This document shows positions 50,018-58,883 of a stretch of DNA of 64,000 nt, piece after piece. The position numbers were made by a program, and so were the translations under genes. This DNA comes from Planctomycetota bacterium. GTDB lineage: Bacteria > Planctomycetota > Phycisphaerae > Phycisphaerales > SM1A02. The stretch lies in NCBI GenBank assembly GCA_022574595.1, contig JACZRS010000002.1, positions 1 through 64,000 of the forward strand. Direction: 5' to 3'. Within the stretch, counting starts at the first letter, position 1, and each line of letters begins with the position of its first letter. The notes beneath the pieces are model-generated. The model searched no databases and was not told the origin of the DNA. It worked only from the letters and a program-made list of their open reading frames with translations.

Positions 50018-52659
50018 GAATGCAGCTAGTGTTTGAATTCGCGCATAGACATTTGAAGAAACCCCACGGATTGCTATCCGTGGGCGTCGTGGTGGTACTT
50101 ACACTTTGTGGTAGTGCTGAAGCGCAGTCTCTTGAAGAGCAGCTTGATCGGGAACGTTTTCTGCGCGGCTTAAGTGAACTTAGATTGCCTGAGGTTTTAG
50201 CAGAATATATCGCAGCGCATCCTGCTGGTAATGAAGTCGAAGAGGCAGACTACCAGATTGCAGCCCAGAAGATAATCGTTCATGATCCCAGTAAATCCGC
50301 AATAGAACGTGAAACAGCAGCCGAGGTAGTACTGCAAATTCGCAGGAAAATAATTACCAGTCATCCCAACGACATTCGACTATGTACCTGGCGCGCAGAG
50401 CAGGCTTCGGATTTGTTCTTCGTGATATTGCCCTTTGAAGCCTCGGGCATGACCAACTTATTTGGTTATCCCTCAAAGCAACAAAAAGATCGCGCTAAAA
50501 GCGTTGCAGCGCAAATGAACGAGCTTATGGCTGAGGCGGAAATTGATATCGAAGACGCGATATTAGAATTGGAATCACAACCTGATTATGTAAACGATTT
50601 TGCTGCCCAAATGAAAAAACGCAGACTCGTAGATGAGGAACGAGATCAACGCATTCCCTTTCTTAGAGGTATCGGGGCTTTTCTTGATGCTGAACTTAAT
50701 GTAGATGATAGTGCTAAAAAAAGAGAGCTATTTGAATTAGCATCTGAACTTCTAGTTGATCTGGCTAAGATTTTAGATGGTCAGGCAAAGCATACTGCGC
50801 ATTTATATGGAGCAATGGCGCTATCTCGAATTGGCGAGTATTACACAGCTAATTCGCTCTTTAAGAATATTATCAGCCAATCCAAAGATTCTCGAATCGT
50901 ATTATCTGCGCTCCTAGCGTCAACTCAAAGTCTAGCGATTAAAGATGGCGCACAAGCTGGCATTGATGCACTAACAACTTTGTCCGAGCGGCCGTTTGCG
51001 GTAAAGGATATTTTTCTACAGATTCTTATTGCGGATCAGAAATTTTTAATTAAACGCAAACTTGCAATGCAAAGTGGTTCGCAGAAAAAAGACGAGTTAA
51101 TGAAGGAAGCATTTCGTTCTTATACGCAGCTACTTAATAGAGATCTGCGCGTTGATCGTGATACTGTCCAGGCAGTCATTTTTTCCCGATTAACTCTTGC
51201 TGCATCGGATGATAACACTCCACTAGATCAATTACCCGCACTGGTTTCGATTGCGCGGGCCAAGCACCTTGCAGGCAAAGATGATACGCGTAGCCAGGGA
51301 ATTGAGCTTTTTGAAAACACTCTTGCGCGTTCTGATATACCTAAATCCGAACGGGCAATTGCCATCTTTGGCTTGGCAAGTGCTCAATATACCGATGGCC
51401 AGGCAGTGCAAGCAGTAAAGACGTTTACATTATTAGCTAAAGAGCATACAACCGACCGTAATGCTCAGCGATCGATAGAAATAGCTGCAGGAATTGCAAC
51501 TGATCTTTTCCGTCAATCTCCTGATGATGAACAATCGCGCGCTTTGCTGCACCAAACACTAGATTTATTACTAAGTAGATATCCAAACTTGCCAAACATT
51601 GACCAGTGGCGCTATACCTCCGGCCAATTAGCGCTAGTAGAAGAAGACTACGATGTTGCGCTTGAGCTATTTGGAAAAATCACTCCTGATGCATCACAGT
51701 GGACAGGCGCACAGTTCATGAAGATCAATGTATTGCGCTCATGGGCAAAGAGGCAGGAAAGAACCGTTGATAAGAAAGATCGTTATCAACAATTGTTAAT
51801 AGTATTGCCGCAAGTTAGAGAAAAGTTAATTAAATCTGCCAGCACTTCTAATGATAAAGATAAATCTCAAACCCTAAACAGGAACATCCTAAGACTGCGG
51901 ATCTTTGAGGCGGAAGCTCTACTAGCGACAAATGATCCACATGAAGCAGCTATGGTATTAACTAGAATCGAAAATGAAGCTGCTATTGACAGCACAATGC
52001 TGGGTGAAGTATTACTTATTCGCATCGATGCTTATTACGCAGATGGGCGCAGCGAAGATGTCCCTTCGGAGCTTGATAGCTTGATAAGACTAGCGCCTCT
52101 TGAAGCTGGTAATATTTTATCCAACATGCTTCAAGTGCGCAAGCTCAGCGTGCAGGAATTATTGGAGATTAGCCTTGATGAACAAGCAGCTGAGAAAGCT
52201 CAACTGGAGCTATTACCAATTGCACGCGCAATAGACCGCTGGTTAGTAGGCGAAGGGATCAGTCTTGAAAATGATGCGCTTAATGCACCAAGGCTATGTG
52301 CTGCGGATGGGTTGCGGCTGAGCTTGAAATACTCTGATGCGCTGAGGCTTTATGACGATCTGATTTTAAGTCGACCCGATGCTGTTGAAGCTCTATTCGG
52401 TCAAGCTGAATGTTGGATAAACCTAGGTGATTCAAACCTTGCAAACGCAATGAGAACGTATCGAAGAATCACTGCTGCGGGAGAGGATGGTAAATACTAT
52501 TGGCCGTCTCAGTTACGGATGCTGCAAATCCTGGATCGCATTGGTAGAAACACGGAAAAAATTGCTCCACGAATCAGGCGATTGCGAAAGCAAGACAGCA
52601 CGCTGGGCAGTGAACGATGGAGGCGTGGATTTGAAATACTGCAAAATAAATATTCATAA
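50014..52659 (+). CDS. Large exported TPR protein
   Basis: An 881-aa protein. The N-terminus has a signal peptide (HLKKPHGLLSVGVVVVLTLC, cleavage after AEA). The body consists of helical repeats, with blocks such as LYGAMALSRIGEYYTANSLF and ALRLYDDLILSRPDAVEALF typical of TPR. No enzyme motif. A 29-bp REP-like element at 50061-50089 lies in the signal-peptide codons and supplies PHGLLSVGV. The gene closes the vWA-ExbBD operon, overlapping the ExbD2 stop as ATGA; a second ATG at 50020 could also be used. The protein could be a periplasmic receptor or structural partner of the motor. Confidence 0.8.
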   Translation: MRMQLVFEFAHRHLKKPHGLLSVGVVVVLTLCGSAEAQSLEEQLDRERFLRGLSELRLPEVLAEYIAAHPAGNEVEEADYQIAAQKIIVHDPSKSAIERETAAEVVLQIRRKIITSHPNDIRLCTWRAEQASDLFFVILPFEASGMTNLFGYPSKQQKDRAKSVAAQMNELMAEAEIDIEDAILELESQPDYVNDFAAQMKKRRLVDEERDQRIPFLRGIGAFLDAELNVDDSAKKRELFELASELLVDLAKILDGQAKHTAHLYGAMALSRIGEYYTANSLFKNIISQSKDSRIVLSALLASTQSLAIKDGAQAGIDALTTLSERPFAVKDIFLQILIADQKFLIKRKLAMQSGSQKKDELMKEAFRSYTQLLNRDLRVDRDTVQAVIFSRLTLAASDDNTPLDQLPALVSIARAKHLAGKDDTRSQGIELFENTLARSDIPKSERAIAIFGLASAQYTDGQAVQAVKTFTLLAKEHTTDRNAQRSIEIAAGIATDLFRQSPDDEQSRALLHQTLDLLLSRYPNLPNIDQWRYTSGQLALVEEDYDVALELFGKITPDASQWTGAQFMKINVLRSWAKRQERTVDKKDRYQQLLIVLPQVREKLIKSASTSNDKDKSQTLNRNILRLRIFEAEALLATNDPHEAAMVLTRIENEAAIDSTMLGEVLLIRIDAYYADGRSEDVPSELDSLIRLAPLEAGNILSNMLQVRKLSVQELLEISLDEQAAEKAQLELLPIARAIDRWLVGEGISLENDALNAPRLCAADGLRLSLKYSDALRLYDDLILSRPDAVEALFGQAECWINLGDSNLANAMRTYRRITAAGEDGKYYWPSQLRMLQILDRIGRNTEKIAPRIRRLRKQDSTLGSERWRRGFEILQNKYS
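50061..50089 (-). repeat. REP-like element family 2, copy B, within a signal peptide
   Basis: On the minus strand this matches the 31135 element over all 29 bp except two paired changes (T to C and A to G in the stem). It interrupts nothing: the coding frame is kept and encodes part of the hydrophobic core of the signal peptide. Confidence 0.75.
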
Positions 52660-52684
52660 CTGCACGGACTGCAGAGATATTTAA

Positions 52685-53407
52685 GTGTCAAACATGACCG
52701 AAAAAGAACGTGTCGAGCGATTTGAAGCTGCCTATAACCGTATCGATCATCGGTTAACCGAGTTTACCGAACAGCAAGGTCGCCGCAGAAAGCATCCGTT
52801 TGCCAGCAAACTGCGCGCAACTGCAAATCGTTATCGCAGGATGAAGAAGTACGTGGATTTTCTGCTGGAAATTGGTGAACTGCGCAATGCGATTGTGCAT
52901 GGTCGAACTGAAAACGATTACTTTATTGCAGTACCAAATGAAGATGTGGTATTAAAGTTAGAAGAAATCGAAGATCGCATGTTCTCGCCACCAAGCGTTA
53001 GCTCAAAGTTTGTTAAAAAAGTTACAATCCTACAAGCAGACCAGTCACTAAACGATGTGCTAGAGCTAATTCGAAGTGATGGCTACTCTCGGTATCCGGT
53101 GTATGATGGAAAAAGCTTCGTTGGGCTATTAACAACCAACGGCTTAGCGCGCTGGTTTGCATCGCATGTAAACAGCGGAACACTTGATCGCAATCTTCAA
53201 ACAGTCTCCATCACAGAAGTATTGGAATCTGACCATCGCAAAGAAGCGGTGGCGTTTGTTACTAAAAAAGCCTTGATTGATGATGTTGAAGCAATGTTTA
53301 TAGATCGCCATCCGCTGGAGGCTGTAATTATCACCGAGCATGGTCGCACACATGAAACGCCTATTGGGCTGATTGGTCCTGCGGATATTGCTGCGCTTGA
53401 AACTTGA
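52685..53407 (+). CDS. Protein with HEPN-like motif and CBS pair
   Basis: A 240-aa protein. The N-terminal about 90 residues are helical and basic, with ELRNAIVHGR: Arg67 and His72 give the R-x4-H spacing of HEPN RNases or nucleic-acid binding folds. CBS-like modules follow at about 103-165 and 175-238 (DVLELIRSDGYSRYPVYDG, and VEAMFIDRHPLEAVIITEHG), which often bind adenine nucleotides. A nucleotide-controlled HEPN protein is a reasonable guess; nuclease activity is not shown. The start could be GTG 52685 or ATG 52694. It follows the vWA/TPR operon by 25 bp and may be part of it. Confidence 0.7.
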   Translation: MSNMTEKERVERFEAAYNRIDHRLTEFTEQQGRRRKHPFASKLRATANRYRRMKKYVDFLLEIGELRNAIVHGRTENDYFIAVPNEDVVLKLEEIEDRMFSPPSVSSKFVKKVTILQADQSLNDVLELIRSDGYSRYPVYDGKSFVGLLTTNGLARWFASHVNSGTLDRNLQTVSITEVLESDHRKEAVAFVTKKALIDDVEAMFIDRHPLEAVIITEHGRTHETPIGLIGPADIAALET

Positions 53408-53429
53408 TACAACAGTTATCTGAAGTGTC

Positions 53430-54185
53430 TTACGGATCAAGCATGCGCAACTCATCGCGTAGGATCGCAGCTAGTTCATAATTTTCTGAATCAAGTGCAG
53501 CTCGCAATCTTTCCTCTAATTCTACTCGTTGCGAGCCGGGCAATTTAGGAACTAGTGCATCCCGCATACCACGTAGTAGCTGCACTTCATTGGCATGTTC
53601 GAAAATTTCTCCATGGCCAGCCTTGTGGAATATCTCTTGCAATTCCGCCAAGCCTGCATCAATTGCCTTAAGCGCATCGTTGGAATTTCCAATTGCAACC
53701 GCTTGTTCCGCTTGTGCGCGAGTTCTCATCATTACTACGTAGGGACGAAACTGTTCGAGCACAATTTGATCATGCTCACTAGCTGCGTAATCTCGACAAA
53801 GATCAAAGACTTCAAGATTGCGTGTGGTGTCGCGGATGACTTCTTCGAAATGGCCGAGCGAGAAAAGGCCAACATATCTATGGTAGTACTGCACCGCCTC
53901 TTCGCGTAAAGCCCGTGCTTCTTCCTGGCTTAGAACGTAACCCTCGTTTGATTTGGTCTGCTTGGTATATTCCCCTATGCGCTTCAGGTGAACCTCTAAT
54001 AATGATTCCATGCCCTCAGGTTGTTGGCCATCGGGCCGGCCCTTGAATTCCATTTGCAGAACTCCCAGATCCAACCGCACCTGCAATTTAGACTTCCCAT
54101 CGCGGCCTTTTATGCGACGTGCATTGATACGACCAGCCTCATAGGGCCAGGACCGCAATAAATCTGTCAAATCGGACTCATTCAT
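53430..54185 (-). CDS. UvrB/UvrC-motif (UVR) protein
   Basis: A 251-aa soluble protein. The C-terminal 35 residues are a UVR motif (ELEERLRAALDSENYELAAI then LRDELRML), which usually mediates protein interactions in UvrB/UvrC or McsA-like proteins. The N-terminal 75 residues have a beta-rich portion (RINARRIKGRDGKSKLQVRL then LGVLQMEFKG), followed by a helical region. Similar proteins are common in planctomycetes; no function is known. It faces the HEPN-CBS gene tail to tail. Confidence 0.78.
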   Translation of the reverse strand: MNESDLTDLLRSWPYEAGRINARRIKGRDGKSKLQVRLDLGVLQMEFKGRPDGQQPEGMESLLEVHLKRIGEYTKQTKSNEGYVLSQEEARALREEAVQYYHRYVGLFSLGHFEEVIRDTTRNLEVFDLCRDYAASEHDQIVLEQFRPYVVMMRTRAQAEQAVAIGNSNDALKAIDAGLAELQEIFHKAGHGEIFEHANEVQLLRGMRDALVPKLPGSQRVELEERLRAALDSENYELAAILRDELRMLDP

Positions 54186-54496
54186 AAGTTACAAAAGCTG
54201 GGTAAGGGATCCGAATCATCCTATCCGTAATTGGCCTGTAGCTTAATCGAACGGGTGAGCAAGCTCAATTTAGCCCTTTGTTAAGCCGACCCTACACGGT
54301 TCTCTCATGCAATTTTGAGGGCATCACACCAGCTATGGAGGTGGCCAGGCGTGTTTGGCAAAACTTTTAATCACACTGCATCCGCTTGGGTGTTTGCTTC
54401 GGATAACAGACTGGTTGGTTGCATGTCTTGGTATATGTCGGCTCGGTGTCAACGAGTCGTTTCTTGGTTTTTTAGTTTGGCAGATAGAGGATAAGC
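54186..54496. other. Promoter region between divergent UVR and sigma genes
   Basis: About 310 bp without a gene. It should hold the promoters for both. GAGGATAAGC gives the ribosome site of the sigma gene. I see no clear consensus boxes. Confidence 0.4.
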
Positions 54497-55402
54497 ATGG
54501 CAAGAACAGCCCTGCAATCTGATCTGCAGCTTTACCTGAAGCAAATCAATGAGGTCTCCTTGTTGAATGCACAGGAAGAGCGCACGCTCGGATGGCGAAT
54601 CATTAACGAGAATGATGCTGCGGCCAAAGATTGGATGGTCAAAGCTAATCTGCGCCTTGTTGTTTCCATCAGCAAGAACTATGTCAATCGTGGTTTGCAT
54701 CTAAGCGATCTAATTGAAGAAGGCAACGTCGGCCTGATCCGCGCTGTTGAAGGCTTTGATCCTGCGCAGGGGGCGCGCTTTTCCACATACGCTTCATGGT
54801 GGATCAAACAAGCCATCAAGCGAACGCTGATAAACGCCAGACAACCGATTCATATCCCCGCATATATGGTTGAACTAATTGCCAAATGGAAAATGACCAC
54901 AAGGCAACTAGAAGAAGAACTAGGCAGACAGCCAAACATAAATGAGCTTGCGGATGTGATGCAGATTCCTATGAAGAAAATGCAGATCATCTCACGGGCC
55001 ATGAAAGCTTGCAGCACTTCAACACAGGCCCCGCTAGATGATGATGGTCAGGTCGTTGACTTTGCGGATATGTTCCAGGACTATCGCATTCAACAACCAG
55101 GATACTCCGTTGAGGAAACTGAAGAGTTCGAAACTCTTATGAAGTTGATCGATGCAATCGACGAGCGCGATGCCAAAGTGCTGAAGCTAAGGTTTGGTTT
55201 GCAAGGTCAAGAGCCGTTAACCCTCAAGCAAATCGGCCAAGAGGTTGGTTTGACCCGTGAGCGTGTGCGTCAGATCGAGGTTGATGCGCTTAGGAAACTG
55301 CAAGCTCAACTCCAAGACGATCAACCCAGCAGATTCTTCCGTCAGCCAGATACACAAACCGGCGAGATCGAACAGCAAGAGCGCAGAGCAAAAGCAAGCT
55401 AA
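54497..55402 (+). CDS. Sigma-70 family (group 1/2) RNA polymerase sigma factor
   Basis: A 301-aa sigma factor lacking region 1.1. Region 1.2 is at 8-36 ([20 protein letters not shown]), region 2 at 45-112 ([20 protein letters not shown], then [20 protein letters not shown]), region 3 at about 115-170, and region 4 at 222-275 ([20 protein letters not shown]). It is a housekeeping-like or stationary-phase-type sigma factor. GAGGATAAGC precedes the ATG at 54497. The final residues are rich in Gln/Glu/Arg. It is a single gene; the real RpoD may be elsewhere. Confidence 0.93.
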   Translation: MARTALQSDLQLYLKQINEVSLLNAQEERTLGWRIINENDAAAKDWMVKANLRLVVSISKNYVNRGLHLSDLIEEGNVGLIRAVEGFDPAQGARFSTYASWWIKQAIKRTLINARQPIHIPAYMVELIAKWKMTTRQLEEELGRQPNINELADVMQIPMKKMQIISRAMKACSTSTQAPLDDDGQVVDFADMFQDYRIQQPGYSVEETEEFETLMKLIDAIDERDAKVLKLRFGLQGQEPLTLKQIGQEVGLTRERVRQIEVDALRKLQAQLQDDQPSRFFRQPDTQTGEIEQQERRAKAS

Positions 55403-55443
55403 TCCCCCTTTCCCACTTATCCCTTTGATGCTCTGCGGCTCAC

Positions 55444-56460
55444 TTACTTAGTTAAACCCAATCGATCCCTAAGCCAATCTGCAAATTGGGTTGTACGATC
55501 TTCATCACCCCAACTAACAAGCTTGGCTTTGATAGACTTACCGTCTCGATTATAAACTATCGCAGCTTCATATTGAACGCTGGTTCCATTTTTTGTGCGA
55601 GAGATTATTTCGTCAATACTGACATCTGTTACAGCTTGTAGGGAAACGATGATGTCCTCTTTTCGACCAAAAGTCTGTGGCAAAGATAGCGCTCCATTTA
55701 CATCATCAATAACAAGATCCTTGGCACCACTGCCAACTACAAATTTCTTGTAAAAGTACATACATACTGCTGGAATTAGTACACATGCCCAGACAATTTG
55801 GATTGTGCTCATTCTTGGATTCATACCCAGCCCAAACGCTACTATGAAAATGCTTACAAATGAAATGCCAAGCGCAGCTAAACCTGCTGCTGCTAATGGT
55901 GTAACGCGAGGCAGACGCAAATAAGTTCGTCCCTGGCGTTGCTGAATCGGCACACCACCTGCGGGCGGTTTGGTAATTTTTCGCTTGAGCATAGATGCAA
56001 GGAAACCCCATGCACCTAGCATGATGACATTAAATGGAGTCATGAAAAGCGCGAAGAATAAGTCCTGGCCTTGTGTATCGCGCTCAAGAATCGCATCAGA
56101 TGGATCAGAGGCGTTGTAAAAAACCTCTACTTGTTTGCCCGTTGTATATTTATTTACAACTGATTGAGCATGGGAATGATCGGAAGTACTCCAAACGCCG
56201 TAGCGGTATGTATCACTGCCGTAGAATGTCCCATCAACCTTATAACTAAAATCAATTTCAGCCTTATAGGTTGAACCATCAGAATCATGCGATTCCTTAA
56301 TATTACTTCTTGTGATTGTTCCTTGAGTAGATGGATATGATTGTGCTTGCTCTCTACGGACAGCACCCCAAATCAGGAAACCATCAAAAATACTTACTAT
56401 GCCGGTCCAGATCAATGTAAAAAGAATTAGAAAGCTAAATAAGCTATTCGTTTTTTTCAT
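55444..56460 (-). CDS. DUF3592-domain membrane protein
   Basis: A 338-aa protein. A DUF3592-type module follows the first helix: SYPSTQGTITRSNIKESHDS, then DFSYKVDGTFYGSDTYRYG and QVEVFYNASDPSDAILE. Further helices occur at about 135-155 and 190-250, then a C-terminal domain (VTDVSIDEIISRTKNGTSVQ) that resembles a bacterial PH-like domain. Such proteins occur widely in planctomycetes; the function is unknown. It starts at 56460, 10 bp after gcvT, on the same strand. Confidence 0.75.
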   Translation of the reverse strand: MKKTNSLFSFLILFTLIWTGIVSIFDGFLIWGAVRREQAQSYPSTQGTITRSNIKESHDSDGSTYKAEIDFSYKVDGTFYGSDTYRYGVWSTSDHSHAQSVVNKYTTGKQVEVFYNASDPSDAILERDTQGQDLFFALFMTPFNVIMLGAWGFLASMLKRKITKPPAGGVPIQQRQGRTYLRLPRVTPLAAAGLAALGISFVSIFIVAFGLGMNPRMSTIQIVWACVLIPAVCMYFYKKFVVGSGAKDLVIDDVNGALSLPQTFGRKEDIIVSLQAVTDVSIDEIISRTKNGTSVQYEAAIVYNRDGKSIKAKLVSWGDEDRTTQFADWLRDRLGLTK

Positions 56461-56469
56461 TACACATAC

Positions 56470-57603
56470 TCAACCCGCTTTGTAAAACGGCAGCTTCACA
56501 ACTTCTGCTTCTGCGGTTGTTTTTCCTAGATCTATTTGCAAGCTAGTACCAATTTCCGCGTGTTCAGCCTTCACATACGCCATGGCTATGGGTTTTTCTA
56601 GTGTTGGGCTGGAACAGCCACTGGTTACAACACCAACAGCCGCACCATCACATAGCACTTTCATATCCTGCCTGGGTGTTCGTTTGCCTTGCAGGACAAG
56701 TCCAACGAGTTTTTGTGTAGGACCGTTCGCAGCGATTTCCCGTATAACTTTTTGTCCTATGAAATTGCCTGCTTCATCTTCATCGCCTTTGTTGATTTTT
56801 ACCGCAAAGCTCAGGCCTGCCGAAATCGGATCGATCTTATCGTGAATTTCGTGGCCATATAATGCCATGCCCGCTTCAAGTCTGAGCGTGTCGCGCGCAC
56901 CAAGACCAACGGGTTTTACAGGCACGTTTTCTGCTTCTAGATCGCCGACAAGCAGTCCAAGCGCCCCTGCTGCAAGTTCAGCGGGCATAATTACTTCAAC
57001 GCCATCTTCTCCTGTGTAACCTGTACGGGAAATAAGAATGTTTGCGCCAAGAACATCTTTTTGCAGGAATCGATAGCGCTTAAGCTCAGTTACTTCAGGC
57101 GCAAATGGCGCGATCATTTCCATGACTTTTGGGCCTTGGATTGCGAGCATACCGGTTGTTGAAGTTTCATCGCGAAGCTGAAAATCCAGATCCTCACGCA
57201 ATATCTGAAAATGCTCCATTATTTTCAAACGATTCGATGCATTGCACACCATCAAGTAATCATTATCGCTAAGGCGATAAACAAGTACATCATCGAGGCA
57301 GTTGCCGATTTCATCACAAATCAGCGAGTATCGCACCTGACCTTCAGACATGCCGAGGATTTGGCGAGTACAAACCATATCCAGAAATTGCCTTGCTTGG
57401 GGTCCATCAAAGCGAAGCCTCCCCATATGCGAAACGTCAAAGACGCCGCCTGAGTTTCTTACTTGCTTATGCTCCTGGATAATCGACTCGTAGAGCATAG
57501 GCATTTCCCAGCCGGCGAATTCAACCATCTTGGCGCCTTGGTCAATGTGGAATTGGTAAAAGGGCGTACGCAACATTACAGACGATGGAGTTAAGGTTGA
57601 CAT
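56470..57603 (-). CDS. gcvT: Glycine cleavage system aminomethyltransferase (T protein)
   Basis: A 377-aa tetrahydrofolate-dependent enzyme that releases ammonia from the aminomethyl-H protein and makes 5,10-methylene-THF. Typical segments: MVEFAGWEMPMLYESIIQEH, VFDVSHMGRLRFDGPQARQF, GMLAIQGPK, SRTGYTGEDGVEVIMP and the C-terminal LGARDTLRLEAGMALYGHEI. The rest of the gcv genes are not in view. The start at 57603 is normal in length. The DUF3592 gene lies 10 bp downstream. Confidence 0.95.
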   Translation of the reverse strand: MSTLTPSSVMLRTPFYQFHIDQGAKMVEFAGWEMPMLYESIIQEHKQVRNSGGVFDVSHMGRLRFDGPQARQFLDMVCTRQILGMSEGQVRYSLICDEIGNCLDDVLVYRLSDNDYLMVCNASNRLKIMEHFQILREDLDFQLRDETSTTGMLAIQGPKVMEMIAPFAPEVTELKRYRFLQKDVLGANILISRTGYTGEDGVEVIMPAELAAGALGLLVGDLEAENVPVKPVGLGARDTLRLEAGMALYGHEIHDKIDPISAGLSFAVKINKGDEDEAGNFIGQKVIREIAANGPTQKLVGLVLQGKRTPRQDMKVLCDGAAVGVVTSGCSSPTLEKPIAMAYVKAEHAEIGTSLQIDLGKTTAEAEVVKLPFYKAG

Positions 57604-57669
57604 GCCCTAAAGGTATCGCTGATCACGCGTAAAGGCTATTGGCTGGGCAACGAAAGCCGAAGTTATAGC

Positions 57670-58749
57670 TTAATCGTGTGCATGTTCGGTCTGTTCTGCT
57701 TCGATTTGCTTTTTAAGCTGCTCTAGCTGTTTTTCAAGCTTTCTAACTCTTTGCACCCATCCGTAGAGGTCCATCCCAGCCAATACATTGCGTTTAGCCT
57801 GTTCGAAATCGACTGCGGGTATTCCGCCGATTTTCTTGCCCGGCTCAACGTCTTGGACAATTGCGGTTTTACCAGCTGCCTGTACTCCATCGCCAATTTT
57901 TAGATGTCCACTAACGCCAACCTGCCCGGCTAGAACTACATAGTTACCAACCTCAACCGAGCCAGCCACTCCCACCAGTGATACGAAAAGACAATGGGAA
58001 CCAACTGTTGTTCCGTGGCCAATTGTGACAAGGTCCGCAAACTTGGTTCCTTCTCCAATACGAGTTTCGCCAACAGTTGCGCGCTCAATAGCGCAGTTAG
58101 ATCCTATCTCGACATCATCTTCGATAATTACTTTCCCAACTTGCGGGATCTTGTGATGAACACCTCCGTGTGTTGCGTAGCCAAAGCCATCCTGGCCAAT
58201 TGAACTATTTGCATGAATCGATACTCGATTACCTATGGTGCATTGATCATAGATCACCACGTTAGGAAACAAGACGCAGTTATCTCCCAAAGTGGCTTCA
58301 CAGCCAACGCACGAGCCAGGATATAGAACGCAATCGTTTCCGATTGATGCTCCTTGTTCGATTACCACATAAGGGTGGATGATTGAACCCTTTCCAACTG
58401 TTGCAGTTGGATGAACACTGGCCAGTGCGCTTATGCCTGATTCATCAGCATCTGTTGGGTGTGGATGCTTTCGATAGCCGGATAATGCTACGACTGCATT
58501 ACGAAAAGCAAAATATGGATCGTCGGATAATAGTCGAGCGACATTTTCCGGGCATTGGATTTTCGGATCGATAATTACAGCACCCGCTTGTGTAGTGCTA
58601 AGAAACTTCTGATACTTAGCATTGGCCAAAAAAGTGATATGATCGGCCTGTGCTTTATCAATAGGTGCGCAACCGCTTATCTTGATCTCAGGATCGCCCT
58701 TGAGATCGGCTCCGATTTGGTCTGCGAGTTGTGAAAGTGTCAGTGTCAT
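57670..58749 (-). CDS. lpxD: UDP-3-O-acylglucosamine N-acyltransferase, first copy
   Basis: A 359-aa left-handed beta-helix acyltransferase of the lipid A pathway. The N-terminal domain (ITFLANAKYQKFLSTTQAGA) leads to hexapeptide repeats from about 110 to 290, with the catalytic His in VTIGHGTTVG and GHLKIGDGV near the C-terminal face. The C-terminal coiled-coil helix (LEKQLEQLKKQIEAEQTEHA) is long and charged. A second LpxD is at 62718. It is divergent from bamA, sharing the promoter region. Confidence 0.88.
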   Translation of the reverse strand: MTLTLSQLADQIGADLKGDPEIKISGCAPIDKAQADHITFLANAKYQKFLSTTQAGAVIIDPKIQCPENVARLLSDDPYFAFRNAVVALSGYRKHPHPTDADESGISALASVHPTATVGKGSIIHPYVVIEQGASIGNDCVLYPGSCVGCEATLGDNCVLFPNVVIYDQCTIGNRVSIHANSSIGQDGFGYATHGGVHHKIPQVGKVIIEDDVEIGSNCAIERATVGETRIGEGTKFADLVTIGHGTTVGSHCLFVSLVGVAGSVEVGNYVVLAGQVGVSGHLKIGDGVQAAGKTAIVQDVEPGKKIGGIPAVDFEQAKRNVLAGMDLYGWVQRVRKLEKQLEQLKKQIEAEQTEHAHD

Positions 58750-58883
58750 AATTTATTTAGAGAGACGAACCTAGCCCTATTGGTGTGTTCGGTCAATGCC
58801 TGAGCCTTCTCAAAGGCCCTGAGAGGTGCTGAGGGTGGGTACCTTGTTGGTAGGGCAGCGCGCAGGTATCCTCCCTGGCTCAT

